Assembly: GCF_007641255.1 (NCBI RefSeq)
Contig: NZ_CP036259.1
Span: 1,116,001-1,180,000, forward strand
Direction: 5' to 3'
DNA length: 64,000 nucleotides
From: Sporomusa termitida
Lineage (GTDB): Bacteria; Bacillota; Negativicutes; Sporomusales; Sporomusaceae
A model generated the notes under the pieces. That model was not told where the DNA came from. It did no database searches and was given only the letters and a program-made list of their open reading frames with translations. The translations under genes were made by a program, and so were the position numbers. This document shows, in pieces, positions 1 through 7,942 of this stretch; positions within the stretch are counted from its first letter, which is position 1, and each line of letters starts with the position of its first letter.

Positions 1-93
1 GGAAAAGGCACTGTTTTTACTGTACTATTGCCAGTGACAGGGGATGAGAGTGTGCTGCTGACTGTAGATGAGCAATGCCGTTTTGGTGTATAA
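1..93 (+). CDS. Sensor histidine kinase, C-terminal end (partial)
   Basis: The first 30 codons read as the tail of a histidine kinase ATPase domain. They begin with GKGTVFTVLLPV, the usual G2-box/last-strand pattern of HATPase_c domains, followed by about 18 residues and a TAA stop. The rest of the gene lies left of the window, so its sensor domain and partner regulator are unknown. No regulator gene follows in the next 500 bases. Confidence 0.6.
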   Translation, partial: GKGTVFTVLLPVTGDESVLLTVDEQCRFGV

Positions 94-155
94 GATGTCA
101 CCGTCTTTGCATAAACCTCGCACTTTTTTATACTTGATATAGAAATATGGTCTAA

Positions 156-314
156 AAGGCATACGTGGTCAGAAAATCTTATGGAGATATTCACCTAACA
201 ATAATCGCTGAGATTCCAGAGATTAGTCAGGAAAAAGATGGCCGGGACATTATTATACAAATGCTGGCCGATGTATCAGATGAACTCTTACATGATTTTC
301 AGCCGCTCAAATAA
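156..314 (+). other. Unrecognised open frame of about 52 codons, probably a gene fragment
   Basis: From a stop codon just before position 156 an open frame runs to TAA at 312-314 and contains YGDIHLTIIAEIPEIS and MLADVSDELLHDF. It looks protein-like but has no ATG and no ribosome binding site; GTG at 165 is the only candidate start. I do not recognise the family. The surrounding stretch from 94 to 619 shows nothing else I can support and is probably decayed sequence. Confidence 0.25.
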
Positions 315-619
315 AATAACAAGGCCACGTTGATAAACGCAGCCTCTAAATATACCTGATACGAGAGTAATATACTCGTCACGCTGGAGAAAGATACGTA
401 AGGTCCTTAGTTCTGCCCAATACCTGTGCATTTGTAATGTTTCGCCTTGGTTGTCCTTGCGTCCGTGCCTAAGTACCAGTTCCTGTATAATCAGCGTATT
501 TCTGCTATTTTTACACAATCAAGAGCGTGCAAGAATCAGACTTGTGCTCTACCATAAGAAAAGACCAGACAAATCATAAGATTCATCCAGTCTTCAACCC
601 TTGAATTCTCTGGCTCGTA

Positions 620-694
620 TGGTGCGCCCGGCAGGAATCGAACCTGCGCTCCCGGTTCCGGAGACCGGTGCTCTATCCCCTGAGCTACGGGCGC
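620..694 (-). tRNA. tRNA-Arg (anticodon CCG)
   Basis: The reverse complement folds as a complete cloverleaf: acceptor stem GCGCCCG/CGGGCGC with discriminator A, D arm GCTC/GAGC, anticodon stem CCGGT/ACCGG around loop CTCCGGA (anticodon CCG, reading CGG), a 4-nt variable loop and T arm GCAGG-TTCGATT-CCTGC. CCA is encoded at 622-620. A 25-nt exact copy of its 3' end recurs in inverted orientation at 3155-3179. Confidence 0.95.
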
Positions 695-795
695 ATTATG
701 TTGTCTTAGCCACGAATAAGATTATAACACACCCAATCAATCATGTCCAATAAAATCAACATTTTTTTTAAGGTTTTCCCCCGACCGGGAAAACC

Positions 796-1185
796 TTATT
801 TTACGTCGGTTGGTGTCTGGCAATAAGGACACAGGCGCCATTCACGGTTAAGCTCCTTGCCACATGCAGTACAGGCAGGTTTCAGAGAAAAACTGCAATA
901 GGGACACGCCTTAAAATCTTCTTTCACCAGGCCCCCGCACATGGGACATTTAATGGTTTCTTCCACCGGCACGGCCTCAATATCGATAATATCATCGTGG
1001 CGGCGCGGTTGCACAGGCTGTTTTCGCCCCAGCAGCAGATATAATGGCAAAAACACAACCAGCGCCGCCAGTGTTCCCACCGACCACAATAACGCTGTTC
1101 CGGTCTCATGGCCCCGCCCTTTGGCATCATTATATACCCAATACGCGGCCAGCGCAGCAATCAATAGTCCAAAAGTCGTCATCAT
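796..1185 (-). CDS. Membrane-anchored double zinc-ribbon protein
   Basis: A 129-residue protein. The start is the ATG at 1185, preceded at about 8 nt by AGGGGAGG; longer readings have no ribosome binding site. The N-terminus carries two hydrophobic segments (MTTFGLLIAALAAYWVY, then about residues 32-52). A linker is followed by paired CxxC knuckles: CPMC and CPYC, then CTAC and CPYC, which should bind two zinc ions. This is a common layout in Firmicute membrane proteins of unknown role. It is convergent with nothing and lies beside the tRNA, so context gives no function. Confidence 0.75.
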   Translation of the reverse strand: MMTTFGLLIAALAAYWVYNDAKGRGHETGTALLWSVGTLAALVVFLPLYLLLGRKQPVQPRRHDDIIDIEAVPVEETIKCPMCGGLVKEDFKACPYCSFSLKPACTACGKELNREWRLCPYCQTPTDVK

Positions 1186-1490
1186 CAGCAATCGCCTCCC
1201 CTGCAGCATAATTATACCATGCCTTATCCCAACAGGCAAAAGACATCCGTACCTGCAGCTAACCGACCTCAATGCCGCCGTCCTGCCCTGACCGGCAACG
1301 CTTTGTTCATCAGTATTATAGCCTGTCCTGTATTAAAATGGCAACTATTTTTTAAATCCCGCCAAAAACAATCACAATTGCGCCAGATACCCGCATACGG
1401 CTGAAAATAAACTCCTATCCGGCTTGATATTTCTCCCTTATAAGCCTATTATTAGTAAATAACGTTTTTTAATACAAAGGAGAAGTATAT

Positions 1491-2684
1491 ATGCAGCAAG
1501 ACCAGCAGAAAGAACGACTTTTGACAAAACCATTGCTTCTTTTAACATTTGGGCATTTAATTACCGATTTCGGTCAGGGCGCATTACCTGTACTGCTGCC
1601 ATTTCTAAAAACAGCCTTTACCCTAAGCTATACGCAGGTCGGCATCATTGTTCTTGTCCAGAATCTAACCTCTTCCGTAATTCAGCCAATATTTGGCTAC
1701 CTTACCGATCGCGTTTCCCTACCGTGGTTAATCCCTGCCAGTGTGCTGCTCGCAGGCATCGGCTTAGCGATCATCGGCCTCATGCCTTCGTATTATACCT
1801 TACTGATAGCTGTAATTATTGGTGGTTTGGGAATTGCCTGTTTTCACCCGCAAGCCTCAAAATCTACCCACCTTATCAGCAGCGCAGCCACCAAGGGCCG
1901 CAGCATGGGTCTATTTTCCGTAGGCGGCAATCTAGGGCTGGCACTTGGTTCAATCGCGATGTCAGTAGCGCTTAATGCGCCGGGCGTATTAACAAACACC
2001 TTATATTTTATCATCCCGGGGCTAATTATGTCATTCTTGCTGTATAGCAACCTGCAGTATCTTTCACCGCAACAACCAATCGTCCAGCCAGCCGCTGCTT
2101 CTCATCCGGCGGCAGTAACCAGACAGCCGCTAAACTACAGCCTGCTCGCCATCCTCTTGGGATTTATATTTATAAGATCCAGCATTCATACCGGCCTGAC
2201 TACCTATATACCAATGTACTATATCGACTTTTTATCAGGCAGCCCGGTATATGCCAGCTATCTTTTAGCCGTTTTCCTTTTCGCCGGGGTTATCGGCACC
2301 TATGCCGGCGCCGCTTTGAGCGACCGCTTTGGCCGGAAAACAGTCATTATGGGTTCTATACTCACCACCTTGCCATTAATCAGTTTATTTCAATACACCA
2401 GCGGTTTTGCAACCCTGCTCATACTTGCCTTAACCGGCTTAGCCCTCATATCCTCTTTTGCCACAACCGTAGTTCTCGCCCAGGAAATGATGCCCGGCTA
2501 TGTCGGCATGGCTTCAGGCCTGACGATTGGCTTCAGCATCGGCCTGGGCGGCATCGGGGCTACTATTTTAGGCTATATCGCCGATCATTTTGGTGTTCCC
2601 AGCGTATTTACCGTTTTAGCCGCATTACCGCTTATCGGCGTGGCACTGGCTTCATTTTTGCCTGGCAAGCTGTTTAAACGGTAA
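1491..2684 (+). CDS. MFS exporter, fosmidomycin-resistance (Fsr) family
   Basis: A 397-residue protein with about twelve membrane segments. The N-terminus (FGHLITDFGQGALPVLLPF) and the loop after helix 2 (GYLTDR) match the Fsr subfamily of the major facilitator superfamily, proton-driven drug exporters of the cytoplasmic membrane. A second MFS loop motif, ALSDRFGRK, starts the second half as expected. Length is normal for the family. The start ATG follows AAAGGAG at 7 nt. It stands alone between the zinc-ribbon gene and a decayed regulator; the true substrate cannot be read from sequence. Confidence 0.85.
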   Translation: MQQDQQKERLLTKPLLLLTFGHLITDFGQGALPVLLPFLKTAFTLSYTQVGIIVLVQNLTSSVIQPIFGYLTDRVSLPWLIPASVLLAGIGLAIIGLMPSYYTLLIAVIIGGLGIACFHPQASKSTHLISSAATKGRSMGLFSVGGNLGLALGSIAMSVALNAPGVLTNTLYFIIPGLIMSFLLYSNLQYLSPQQPIVQPAAASHPAAVTRQPLNYSLLAILLGFIFIRSSIHTGLTTYIPMYYIDFLSGSPVYASYLLAVFLFAGVIGTYAGAALSDRFGRKTVIMGSILTTLPLISLFQYTSGFATLLILALTGLALISSFATTVVLAQEMMPGYVGMASGLTIGFSIGLGGIGATILGYIADHFGVPSVFTVLAALPLIGVALASFLPGKLFKR

Positions 2685-2871
2685 ATACGCTTGTTTAAAA
2701 GCGCAGTACTCTCACAAGTATAGACTGTCCCTAGTAAAGACAAGAAGCTGTCCGGTACATAGTAAACCAAGAGCCCCTGAGAATGTTTTTCATAATTACG
2801 TTTTAGCGGATTTTGCGCTAAAAAATCAATGACAGCAATTCTCTAAGCTACAATTATTTTGGGTGATTATA

Positions 2872-3082
2872 ATGTTATATAAAAGGATAAGAGAGCTGCG
2901 CGAAGACAGAGATTTTAAAACAAAAGGAAATGGCCTTGATTTTAAATTGCAGTCAAAGAGTGTATAGTAATTATGAGCGGGGCGACTTAGATATTCCAAC
3001 TGAAATACTAATAAAGCTGGCCAATTTTTATAATGTTAGTATAGACTATATTCTTAATCGAACAGACGTAAAAACCCCTTGA
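2872..3082 (+). pseudogene. XRE-family HTH regulator broken by one extra base
   Basis: Two adjacent frames join to give a small helix-turn-helix repressor of about 70 residues: MLYKRIRELREDRDFK, then QKEMALILNCSQRVYSNYERG, then a tail with LIKLANFYNVSIDYILNRT. This is the typical XRE domain of phage and element repressors. The frames shift at the A-run near 2920 (TTTTAAAACAAAAGG); the total of 211 nt is one more than a multiple of three. A sequencing error in the homopolymer is possible. It lies just left of a tRNA fragment, a common setting for a lost integrated element. Confidence 0.7.
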
Positions 3083-3132
3083 AAACAATATTTTATTGGC
3101 AAAGGGCTGTTAAGAACGTTTAACAAGCCTCG

Positions 3133-3179
3133 CTCTCCGGGAACGGAGGGCGCCGGTTCGATTCCTGCCGGGCGCACCA
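3133..3179 (+). repeat. tRNA 3'-half fragment ending in CCA
   Basis: The stretch resembles the tRNA-Arg of 620-694 from the anticodon loop on. The last 25 nt (T loop, acceptor 3' strand, discriminator and CCA) are identical. There is no D arm and no 5' acceptor strand, so it is not a functional tRNA. It may be an attachment-site scar or the stump of a deleted tRNA gene. Confidence 0.7.
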
Positions 3180-3188
3180 AAAGAGCGT

Positions 3189-3223
3189 AAGGCTTTCCAG
3201 CGACTTTGCTGGAAGGCCTTTTT
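3189..3223 (+). terminator. Rho-independent terminator behind the tRNA fragment
   Basis: AAGGCTTTCCAG and CTGGAAGGCCTT form a stem around CGACTTTG, followed by TTTT. It sits 10 nt after the CCA of the tRNA fragment, as a tRNA terminator would. Confidence 0.7.
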
Positions 3224-3250
3224 AGACGCTTATTGATGAATGACAATTGG

Positions 3251-3279
3251 GACAATTGGGGACGTTCCTTTTTTGTCAA
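3251..3279 (+). repeat. REP palindrome unit, left copy
   Basis: The sequence GACAATTGGGGACGTTCC followed by TTTTTTGTCAA recurs in inverted orientation at 3579-3599 joined to 4235-4243, where an intron splits it. A partial copy (TGACAATTGG) directly precedes it at 3241. A related palindrome lies at 6949-7000. Confidence 0.75.
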
Positions 3280-3379
3280 GAGTTTGTTATGGTAAGAATT
3301 TGCGCATAAAGGAACAGCGATACAGTAAGGTATGGAAGCCCCAATCCCTCCTTTACGCGACTTGTTTTTTCGTTTTTTC

Positions 3380-3582
3380 GAAAACAGGGCTGGTGGATAA
3401 ACTGGAAGAATACGCGCGTAGTAGTTATAGCGCATCTATTTGGCGAACTTGAGCTGAAACAAGATTTGCGCCAGAGCTGAAAGGGCGCGATGCCATGGTA
3501 AAAATAAAAGAGGCGGACTTCGATTCGCCAGATTAAGAGAGTGACCGGCATCTCCCGGGGTGTTGTGGCAAAAAAAAGTTGA
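3380..3582 (+). pseudogene. Remnant of a REP-associated tyrosine transposase (RAYT)
   Basis: Only scattered C-terminal pieces survive, in different frames: KLEEYARSSYS (matching the family pattern EEYxWSSY), LKGRDAMVKIKEA, and TSIRQIKRVTGISRGVVAKKS ending in TGA at 3580-3582. The last two pieces are the typical end of Y1 transposases of the TnpA-REP group. The stop falls in the right REP palindrome, as usual for these elements. The N-terminal two thirds with the catalytic HUH motif and tyrosine is missing. I infer a dead RAYT unit bounded by inverted REPs. Confidence 0.6.
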
Positions 3583-3599
3583 CAAAAAAGGAACGTCCC

Positions 3600-4234
3600 G
3601 TGCGCCAAGAAGCACACGGAGTATAGCGGGTGGGAATCCCGCCTGGGAAGGCCTAGCCAGTCACCCAGTATCCAGCCTTGGGACTGAAGCGGTAACGCCA
3701 GGTCTAAGCGTAGGCAGGAAAGGTAGTAGGGCGAAAGCGCAAGCTGAAGATGTAGAATCCCGAAATCCCTAATGGGAAAGGTCGATGCATGGGACGAGCA
3801 GAAGACAATACCGAGTTTAGCGATAAAGGCGAGCTAAGCCCGGCGCCCCGGGATCGAAGGTCTTGGCATGCTACACACTGTTACTCCGTGTGAACTTGGG
3901 AGACCCTGCCGCTCTCCGATAGGAGTATGGCCGACAAGTTGAAGACAAGGAAGCCAAATGAGTGGCAGGGAGTCGGATTACGTAGTAGTACCAAGGAAGC
4001 AGGGTAATGCCTGCGGAGGGAAGGACGTAACATAGTAGAGCCCTTGGAAAGAGAAACAATGGCTGCACTAGAGGCAGAGAAACCATTGGAAACAAAACTG
4101 ACATGGATAGCTGAGTTGGCCAAACAATAGCTATGGCTAAGCGTAAGTAAATGCTGCTATGAAGAGCCGGATGCCTTAATAGGGCAAGTCCGGTTCTGTG
4201 AGGGGGGCCGTCGCGAGATAGGCCTCTACTCGAC
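3600..4234 (+). mobile_element. Group II intron with internally deleted protein gene
   Basis: The element starts GTGCGCC and ends TACTCGAC, matching the GUGYG...AY ends of bacterial group II introns. Domain V is clear at 4164-4196: GAGCCGGATGCC, then TTAATA, then GGGCAAGTCCGGTTC, with the AGC triad and a bulged 3' strand. Domain VI follows (GGGGGGCCGTCGCGAGATAGGCCTC type stem with a possible bulged A). The long 5' part has the length expected of domains I-III. Only 23 codons of the intron-encoded protein remain in domain IV. Joining the flanks restores a REP palindrome, which confirms the borders. It may still splice if a maturase acts in trans. Confidence 0.85.
4059..4130 (+). pseudogene. 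Truncated group II intron reverse transcriptase/maturase (first 23 codons)
   Basis: Starting at ATG 4059 the frame reads a leader, then ETKLTWIAELAKQ and TAG. TKLxxIAELA is the usual N-terminal pattern of intron-encoded proteins. The reverse transcriptase, maturase and any endonuclease domains are absent, and domain V begins 33 nt after the stop. An internal deletion between codon 23 and the 3' end of the gene explains this best. Confidence 0.65.
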
Positions 4235-4277
4235 CGATTGTCAAATCTCAGAACAATAACAGCCTTGGAAAAAAGAC

Positions 4278-4308
4278 TTGACTGTATGACCGGTATATAG
4301 TTTACTCT
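4278..4308 (+). promoter_or_regulatory. MerR-type promoter and operator (site 1)
   Basis: TTGACT and TACTCT are separated by 19 bp, the long spacer typical of MerR-activated promoters. The spacer holds the near-palindrome ACTGTATGACCGGTATATAGT. The same layout occurs at 22539 and 24833. It lies upstream of the first cobalamin riboswitch. Confidence 0.7.
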
Positions 4309-4444
4309 TATAAACCAGAAGTACGTGGTACATGTTGAAGGATAGATTCCAAAAGACAACTATACTTGTCAATATTTACCTCAAATGATAGGATGAGGTG
4401 TGTAATGAGTTAAGTGGTTTACCTTACTATGAATTACATATTGC

Positions 4445-4640
4445 TAAGTCAGGTGCCCTTTTCAGGGCTTAATAGGGAAGTCCGGTGCAATACCGGCGCG
4501 GTCCCGCCACTGTAATGGTGAGCAAACCCGAAGATATGCCACTGGGACAAGAGTCTTGGGAAGGTTCGGGAGAGCTATGATCCAGAGCCAGGAGCACTGC
4601 CTGTCTGAAGATCGCCGTTTTGCCTACGAGTGATGGGTGG
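4445..4640 (+). promoter_or_regulatory. Cobalamin riboswitch 1
   Basis: The conserved B12-box features occur in order: AGGTGCC, GGCTTAATAGGGAA, CCGGTGCAATACCGG, GCGGTCCCGCCACTGTAA, GATCCAGAGCCAGGAGCACTGCCTG, then GCCTACGAGTGATGGG. It precedes a hairpin terminator and a TonB receptor gene. Adenosylcobalamin or another corrinoid should reduce expression of the receptor. Confidence 0.93.
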
Positions 4641-4704
4641 AGATTACATTTGCGTTTGCTTGCTTTGGAATGTTCCTACGTGAGTCTGCGCAGCTTGTCC
4701 ATTT

Positions 4705-4736
4705 ACTCCTGGTCCTAGACCAGGAGTTTTTATTTT
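4705..4736 (+). terminator. Riboswitch-linked terminator in the btuB leader
   Basis: ACTCCTGGTC and GACCAGGAGT pair around CTA and are followed by TTTTATTTT. It stands between the B12 aptamer and the receptor start, so it probably serves as the expression platform. Confidence 0.75.
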
Positions 4737-4873
4737 GGATCAATGCTGTAGAATCCCTCCCCCGGCTGCCATGGACGGGACCCATTTTTTACGTCTCTTT
4801 TCTTCTGGCATCAAATGGCCTCAATTTACTCAATTATAGTCACTATATTTTTATCTTGAAAGGAAGAATGCTG

Positions 4874-6841
4874 ATGAAAAAGAAAACAGTTCTGAAAAAT
4901 CGTATGTTGATGACGGCCATCGTTGCCGGTTTATGCTGTGGGGGCGGCACAGCCGTTTTAGCTGCTGATACAGTGGAGGATTTTACACTTGATTCGATAG
5001 TAGTAACGGCTACCCGTTATGAGAAAGCAGCTGTTGATGTTCCTGCATCTACTACCATTTTGACGAATCAAGATTTAAAAAATACTGGTGCTGAGAATAT
5101 ACACATAGCTTTGCAAAAAGTCGCCGGCCTTGCTTATACTACATATGGCCCTAATGGGAATCCCTATTCCACTATGTCAAATTCAATTACTATCCGCGGA
5201 GTAAGTAATGGCACCTTGGTATTAATAAATGGAATCCCGATTAATATGTCTGGCAAATATTATTTGGATTCTATTCCGGTAGAGAATGTGGAACGTGTGG
5301 AAATAGTAAAAGGTGGCGGCGCTGTTTTATATGGCAGCGAAGCCATGGGCGGCGTTGTAAATATTATTATGAAAAAGCAATTTGAAAATACCGTGTCGGC
5401 AGGTATTGGTAATTTTGGACAGCGAAATTATAATGCAACATTTAATTTAGGTAAATTAAATGTTGGCTATAGTAAAGACAAATGGGGCAAACTGGATAAG
5501 ATTCAAACCAATAAAGACGCTGCCGGGGATAGGAACAGCACTTTTAAGGGTTCTGATAAAAACAGTGTATTTTTAGAATATAATTTTGCTGATAATTTAG
5601 CGTTTTTATATAATTACATGGATAATGAAAACGGCTATCAAACATGGTTTGGCGACAATTGGAAAAACAGCAATGCTGCTCAGGCCGGCGATTTGCAAAA
5701 TGATAAAACCTATACAAACAAGTACCATATAGCGCAGCTTAAATATAGTGAGGAAAATTGGCAGGCCAGTTTGTATTATAACCAAAATGAGCCTATTACA
5801 AGAGGGTTTACCAATTATTCCAGTAAAGGAGTCTTGAACCCATCGCTTGATGCGACTGATCAAAAGGACAGGACTTACGGGATTGATGCCCAGAAACATT
5901 GGCAGATAAATGATAGGACCAATACTATTTTTGGCTTTAATTATAAAAATGAATATTTTAAGCAATCTAATGCGACTACCTATATGCAGCAGGAAAGAAA
6001 AGTTTTTGGTGTGTATGGACAATGGGAACAAAAGCTGAATGATGTAAATTCGTTTATTTTAAGTGCCCGTGAAACCTGGACTGCTGGTGCTGACAAGGAT
6101 GCAGATTATAGTAATTTTAGCGCATCTGGACAATTTATTCATAAATTAGGTGAAAAGGATAGGGTATATGCCAGTATTGGCCAGTCGTTCATTTTACCTA
6201 CCTTTAACCAAATGTACGGCAGCACATATAATCTTTTGCCGGCACCGGAATTAAAGCCACAAACCGGCGTCAATTATGAAATTGGCTGGAAAAAAGCTGA
6301 TGACGGTCATAGCTGGAAGGCTGCGGTATATCATATTGATATTAAAGATAATATTAGTGCAACATGGGAGCCGTCAACAGGTATATCAAAATATAAGAAT
6401 GAAACTTTTAAAAACACCGGTGTTGAGTTAACCTGTGATATAACCGGGGAAAACGGGTGGTCGTATAGCTGGGGAATTAATTATGGAAATCCTAAAGTAA
6501 AAGCCGTAGGCCATAACCTTGTTGCCAAAGAGTATTGGGACAGAAAATATGGACGCTTGCAGTTGACTGGCGGAGTAAGTTATCAAAAAGATAAATGGAG
6601 TACAAGCTTAAACGGGACCTATTTAACAGAACGTGTCGGCACGCCCTCGGCTGCGCCTTCTATGAAAATTAAGCCATATTTCTTGACTAGCCTAAGCTCC
6701 ACTTACAGAATGGATAAAGATAACGAAGTTTCCCTATCTGTAGATAATCTGTTGGATAGAAATGATATTTTAAGCCATACAGGAACTAATTATTATGCAA
6801 CCCCTTGTAACTACTTATTAAGTTATAAACATAGGTATTAA
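4874..6841 (+). CDS. btuB: TonB-dependent outer-membrane receptor, BtuB-like
   Basis: A 655-residue protein predicted to import corrinoids across the outer membrane. The start ATG at 4874 lies 8 nt after AAAGGAAG; the frame is open further upstream only because it runs through the riboswitch. A signal peptide (MKKKTVLKN... to VLAAD) is followed by a TonB-box-like SIVVTATR, a plug domain (DLKNTGAENIHIALQKVAG, VERVEIVKGGGAVLYGSEAMGGVVNII) and a 22-strand-type barrel whose last segments include VDNLLDRND. The protein ends with SYKHRY, not the usual aromatic F/W. Control by a B12 riboswitch and by a MerR-type operator supports the cobalamin role. The gene is more AT-rich than the second receptor at 22942. 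Confidence 0.88.
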   Translation: MKKKTVLKNRMLMTAIVAGLCCGGGTAVLAADTVEDFTLDSIVVTATRYEKAAVDVPASTTILTNQDLKNTGAENIHIALQKVAGLAYTTYGPNGNPYSTMSNSITIRGVSNGTLVLINGIPINMSGKYYLDSIPVENVERVEIVKGGGAVLYGSEAMGGVVNIIMKKQFENTVSAGIGNFGQRNYNATFNLGKLNVGYSKDKWGKLDKIQTNKDAAGDRNSTFKGSDKNSVFLEYNFADNLAFLYNYMDNENGYQTWFGDNWKNSNAAQAGDLQNDKTYTNKYHIAQLKYSEENWQASLYYNQNEPITRGFTNYSSKGVLNPSLDATDQKDRTYGIDAQKHWQINDRTNTIFGFNYKNEYFKQSNATTYMQQERKVFGVYGQWEQKLNDVNSFILSARETWTAGADKDADYSNFSASGQFIHKLGEKDRVYASIGQSFILPTFNQMYGSTYNLLPAPELKPQTGVNYEIGWKKADDGHSWKAAVYHIDIKDNISATWEPSTGISKYKNETFKNTGVELTCDITGENGWSYSWGINYGNPKVKAVGHNLVAKEYWDRKYGRLQLTGGVSYQKDKWSTSLNGTYLTERVGTPSAAPSMKIKPYFLTSLSSTYRMDKDNEVSLSVDNLLDRNDILSHTGTNYYATPCNYLLSYKHRY

Positions 6842-6863
6842 TCTAAAGCAATAAAAAAAGACC

Positions 6864-6936
6864 GCGCACGTTCGATTCCGGCCGGGTGAACCATAAGAAA
6901 TTCAAGCCTTCCGGCAATTTGGCTGGAAGGCTTTTT
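6864..6936 (+). repeat. Second tRNA-3'-end-like fragment with terminator
   Basis: GTTCGATTCCGGCCGGGTG followed by AACCA resembles a T arm, acceptor 3' strand and CCA. Eleven bases later AAGCCTTCCGGC and GCTGGAAGGCTT (6904-6932) form a terminator stem with TTTTT. The order tRNA end, terminator, GATGAA, REP repeats that at 3155-3279. It also serves as a plausible terminator for the receptor gene. Confidence 0.6.
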
Positions 6937-6948
6937 GATGAACGGTAT

Positions 6949-7000
6949 GACAATTGGGGACGTCAGACTGTTTTCGCCCAGTCTGACGTCCCTAATTGTC
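6949..7000 (+). repeat. REP-like inverted repeat
   Basis: Two 20-nt arms, GACAATTGGGGACGTCAGAC and its reverse complement with one mismatch, flank TGTTTTCGCCCA. The outer GACAATTGGGGACG matches the REP units at 3251 and 3579; the inner part differs. Confidence 0.8.
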
Positions 7001-7004
7001 TGCC

Positions 7005-7031
7005 TAAAAAAGGAGAGATTTCCCCTCCTTT
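7005..7031 (-). terminator. Terminator of the porin gene
   Basis: On the minus strand AAAGGAG and CTCCTTT flank GGGAAAT and are followed by TTTTAGG, 20 nt after the porin stop codon. Confidence 0.7.
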
Positions 7032-7050
7032 ATCAACTGGCATATTAAAC

Positions 7051-7713
7051 TCAGAATTTATAGGTAACGCTAACGCCCAAGCCTTTGCTTTTGGCATCGA
7101 ATTCATCACCGGAGTTTTTAAACTCAAGGTTGTCGAATTTTTTATAACGATAGAACAAATTCAGGTCCGTGTTTTCCGCGAGACCATACCCAAGACCTAA
7201 CTCGTAAGAATAATTGTCATCGCCTAAAGCAATGGTTCCCCAGCCGTTAAGCTTGTCCGACAGTTTGGTAACTCCCGTAACGCCAATTTGCGCAACGGTC
7301 GTAGAATCAATGTCGGCGGACCCTAATCCCGATATGGTTAAATCGCCGTTCAGCCGTTGTATACCTACAAAGGCGTAAGCATTGGGATCTAATTTATATA
7401 GCAGATTGAGTTCATGCACTTTGCTGTCCACTTTGCCGGTATAACCGTACAAATAGGTGCTACTGGAATCTAAGTTTTGGTATTTATACTGCAGGGCAAA
7501 TTTGTCACTGAGACCTGTTGTGACACCAAAATCTAAGTTGGTTTTTTTGTCCCAGTCAATTGAATCACCGCTAGCGGATGTTTTTATCTCAGAGCGAATT
7601 ATGCCGATTTCGGCCGACGAAGTGCCTCTTTCAAAATCGGTATAAGGGGATGCGGACGCGACAACACATGACAGTATCATTGACATCGCGGCGACTAATA
7701 ATATTTTTTTCAC
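7051..7713 (-). CDS. Small outer-membrane beta-barrel protein (porin-like)
   Basis: A 220-residue protein. The start is GTG at 7713, 10 nt downstream of AAAGGAGCTG on the minus strand; it opens a signal peptide (VKKILLVAAMSMILSCVVASA). The mature part is rich in alternating amphipathic strands (FALQYKYQNLD, HELNLLYKLD, YSYELGLGYGL, LNLFYRYKKF) and ends VTYKF, with the C-terminal phenylalanine recognised by the barrel assembly machinery. It resembles YfaZ/OmpA-like eight-to-ten-stranded barrels. Ligand and role are not evident. It is monocistronic with its own terminator. Confidence 0.75.
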   Translation of the reverse strand: MKKILLVAAMSMILSCVVASASPYTDFERGTSSAEIGIIRSEIKTSASGDSIDWDKKTNLDFGVTTGLSDKFALQYKYQNLDSSSTYLYGYTGKVDSKVHELNLLYKLDPNAYAFVGIQRLNGDLTISGLGSADIDSTTVAQIGVTGVTKLSDKLNGWGTIALGDDNYSYELGLGYGLAENTDLNLFYRYKKFDNLEFKNSGDEFDAKSKGLGVSVTYKF

Positions 7714-7942
7714 GGTAAACAGCTCCTTTGTAAGTTTTAGCCAGTTGATATTCAATTATATACTTACGGGGGTTCGTGAACAAGGAATAATAAATAAAAT
7801 TCAAATAATTCTGAGCAATGATAAGTAAATAAAAAGTATTACTTTCCCTGGCTAAGGGCGATTTTAAAGCTACGGGACCTTAATTCCTGCTTGTCTTACC
7901 CGCCCGCCGCGGTCTATAATAGCTTTAAGGGAAGGTGTCAGT

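Larger units (their letters stand above)
3579..4243 (+). repeat. REP palindrome unit, right copy, split by a group II intron
   Basis: Bases 3579-3599 (TTGACAAAAAAGGAACGTCC plus C) joined to 4235-4243 (CGATTGTCA) reconstitute the reverse complement of the left REP with a single mismatch. This match fixes both intron borders. Confidence 0.75.

Noticed and set aside
288-518. 76-codon minus-strand frame near the left edge
   Set aside because: No SD, no recognisable motif, and it overlaps a plus-strand frame that looks more protein-like.
3133-3179. A second functional tRNA gene
   Set aside because: D arm and 5' acceptor strand are missing; only the 3' half is present.
3871-4359. 162-codon open frame on the minus strand
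   Set aside because: It lies across the group II intron RNA domains, has no SD, and its composition follows the RNA structure; the intron explains the sequence.
4637-4873. Upstream extension of the first TonB receptor
   Set aside because: The frame is open but covers the riboswitch end and terminator, lacks an SD and would put a non-signal leader before a clear signal peptide.
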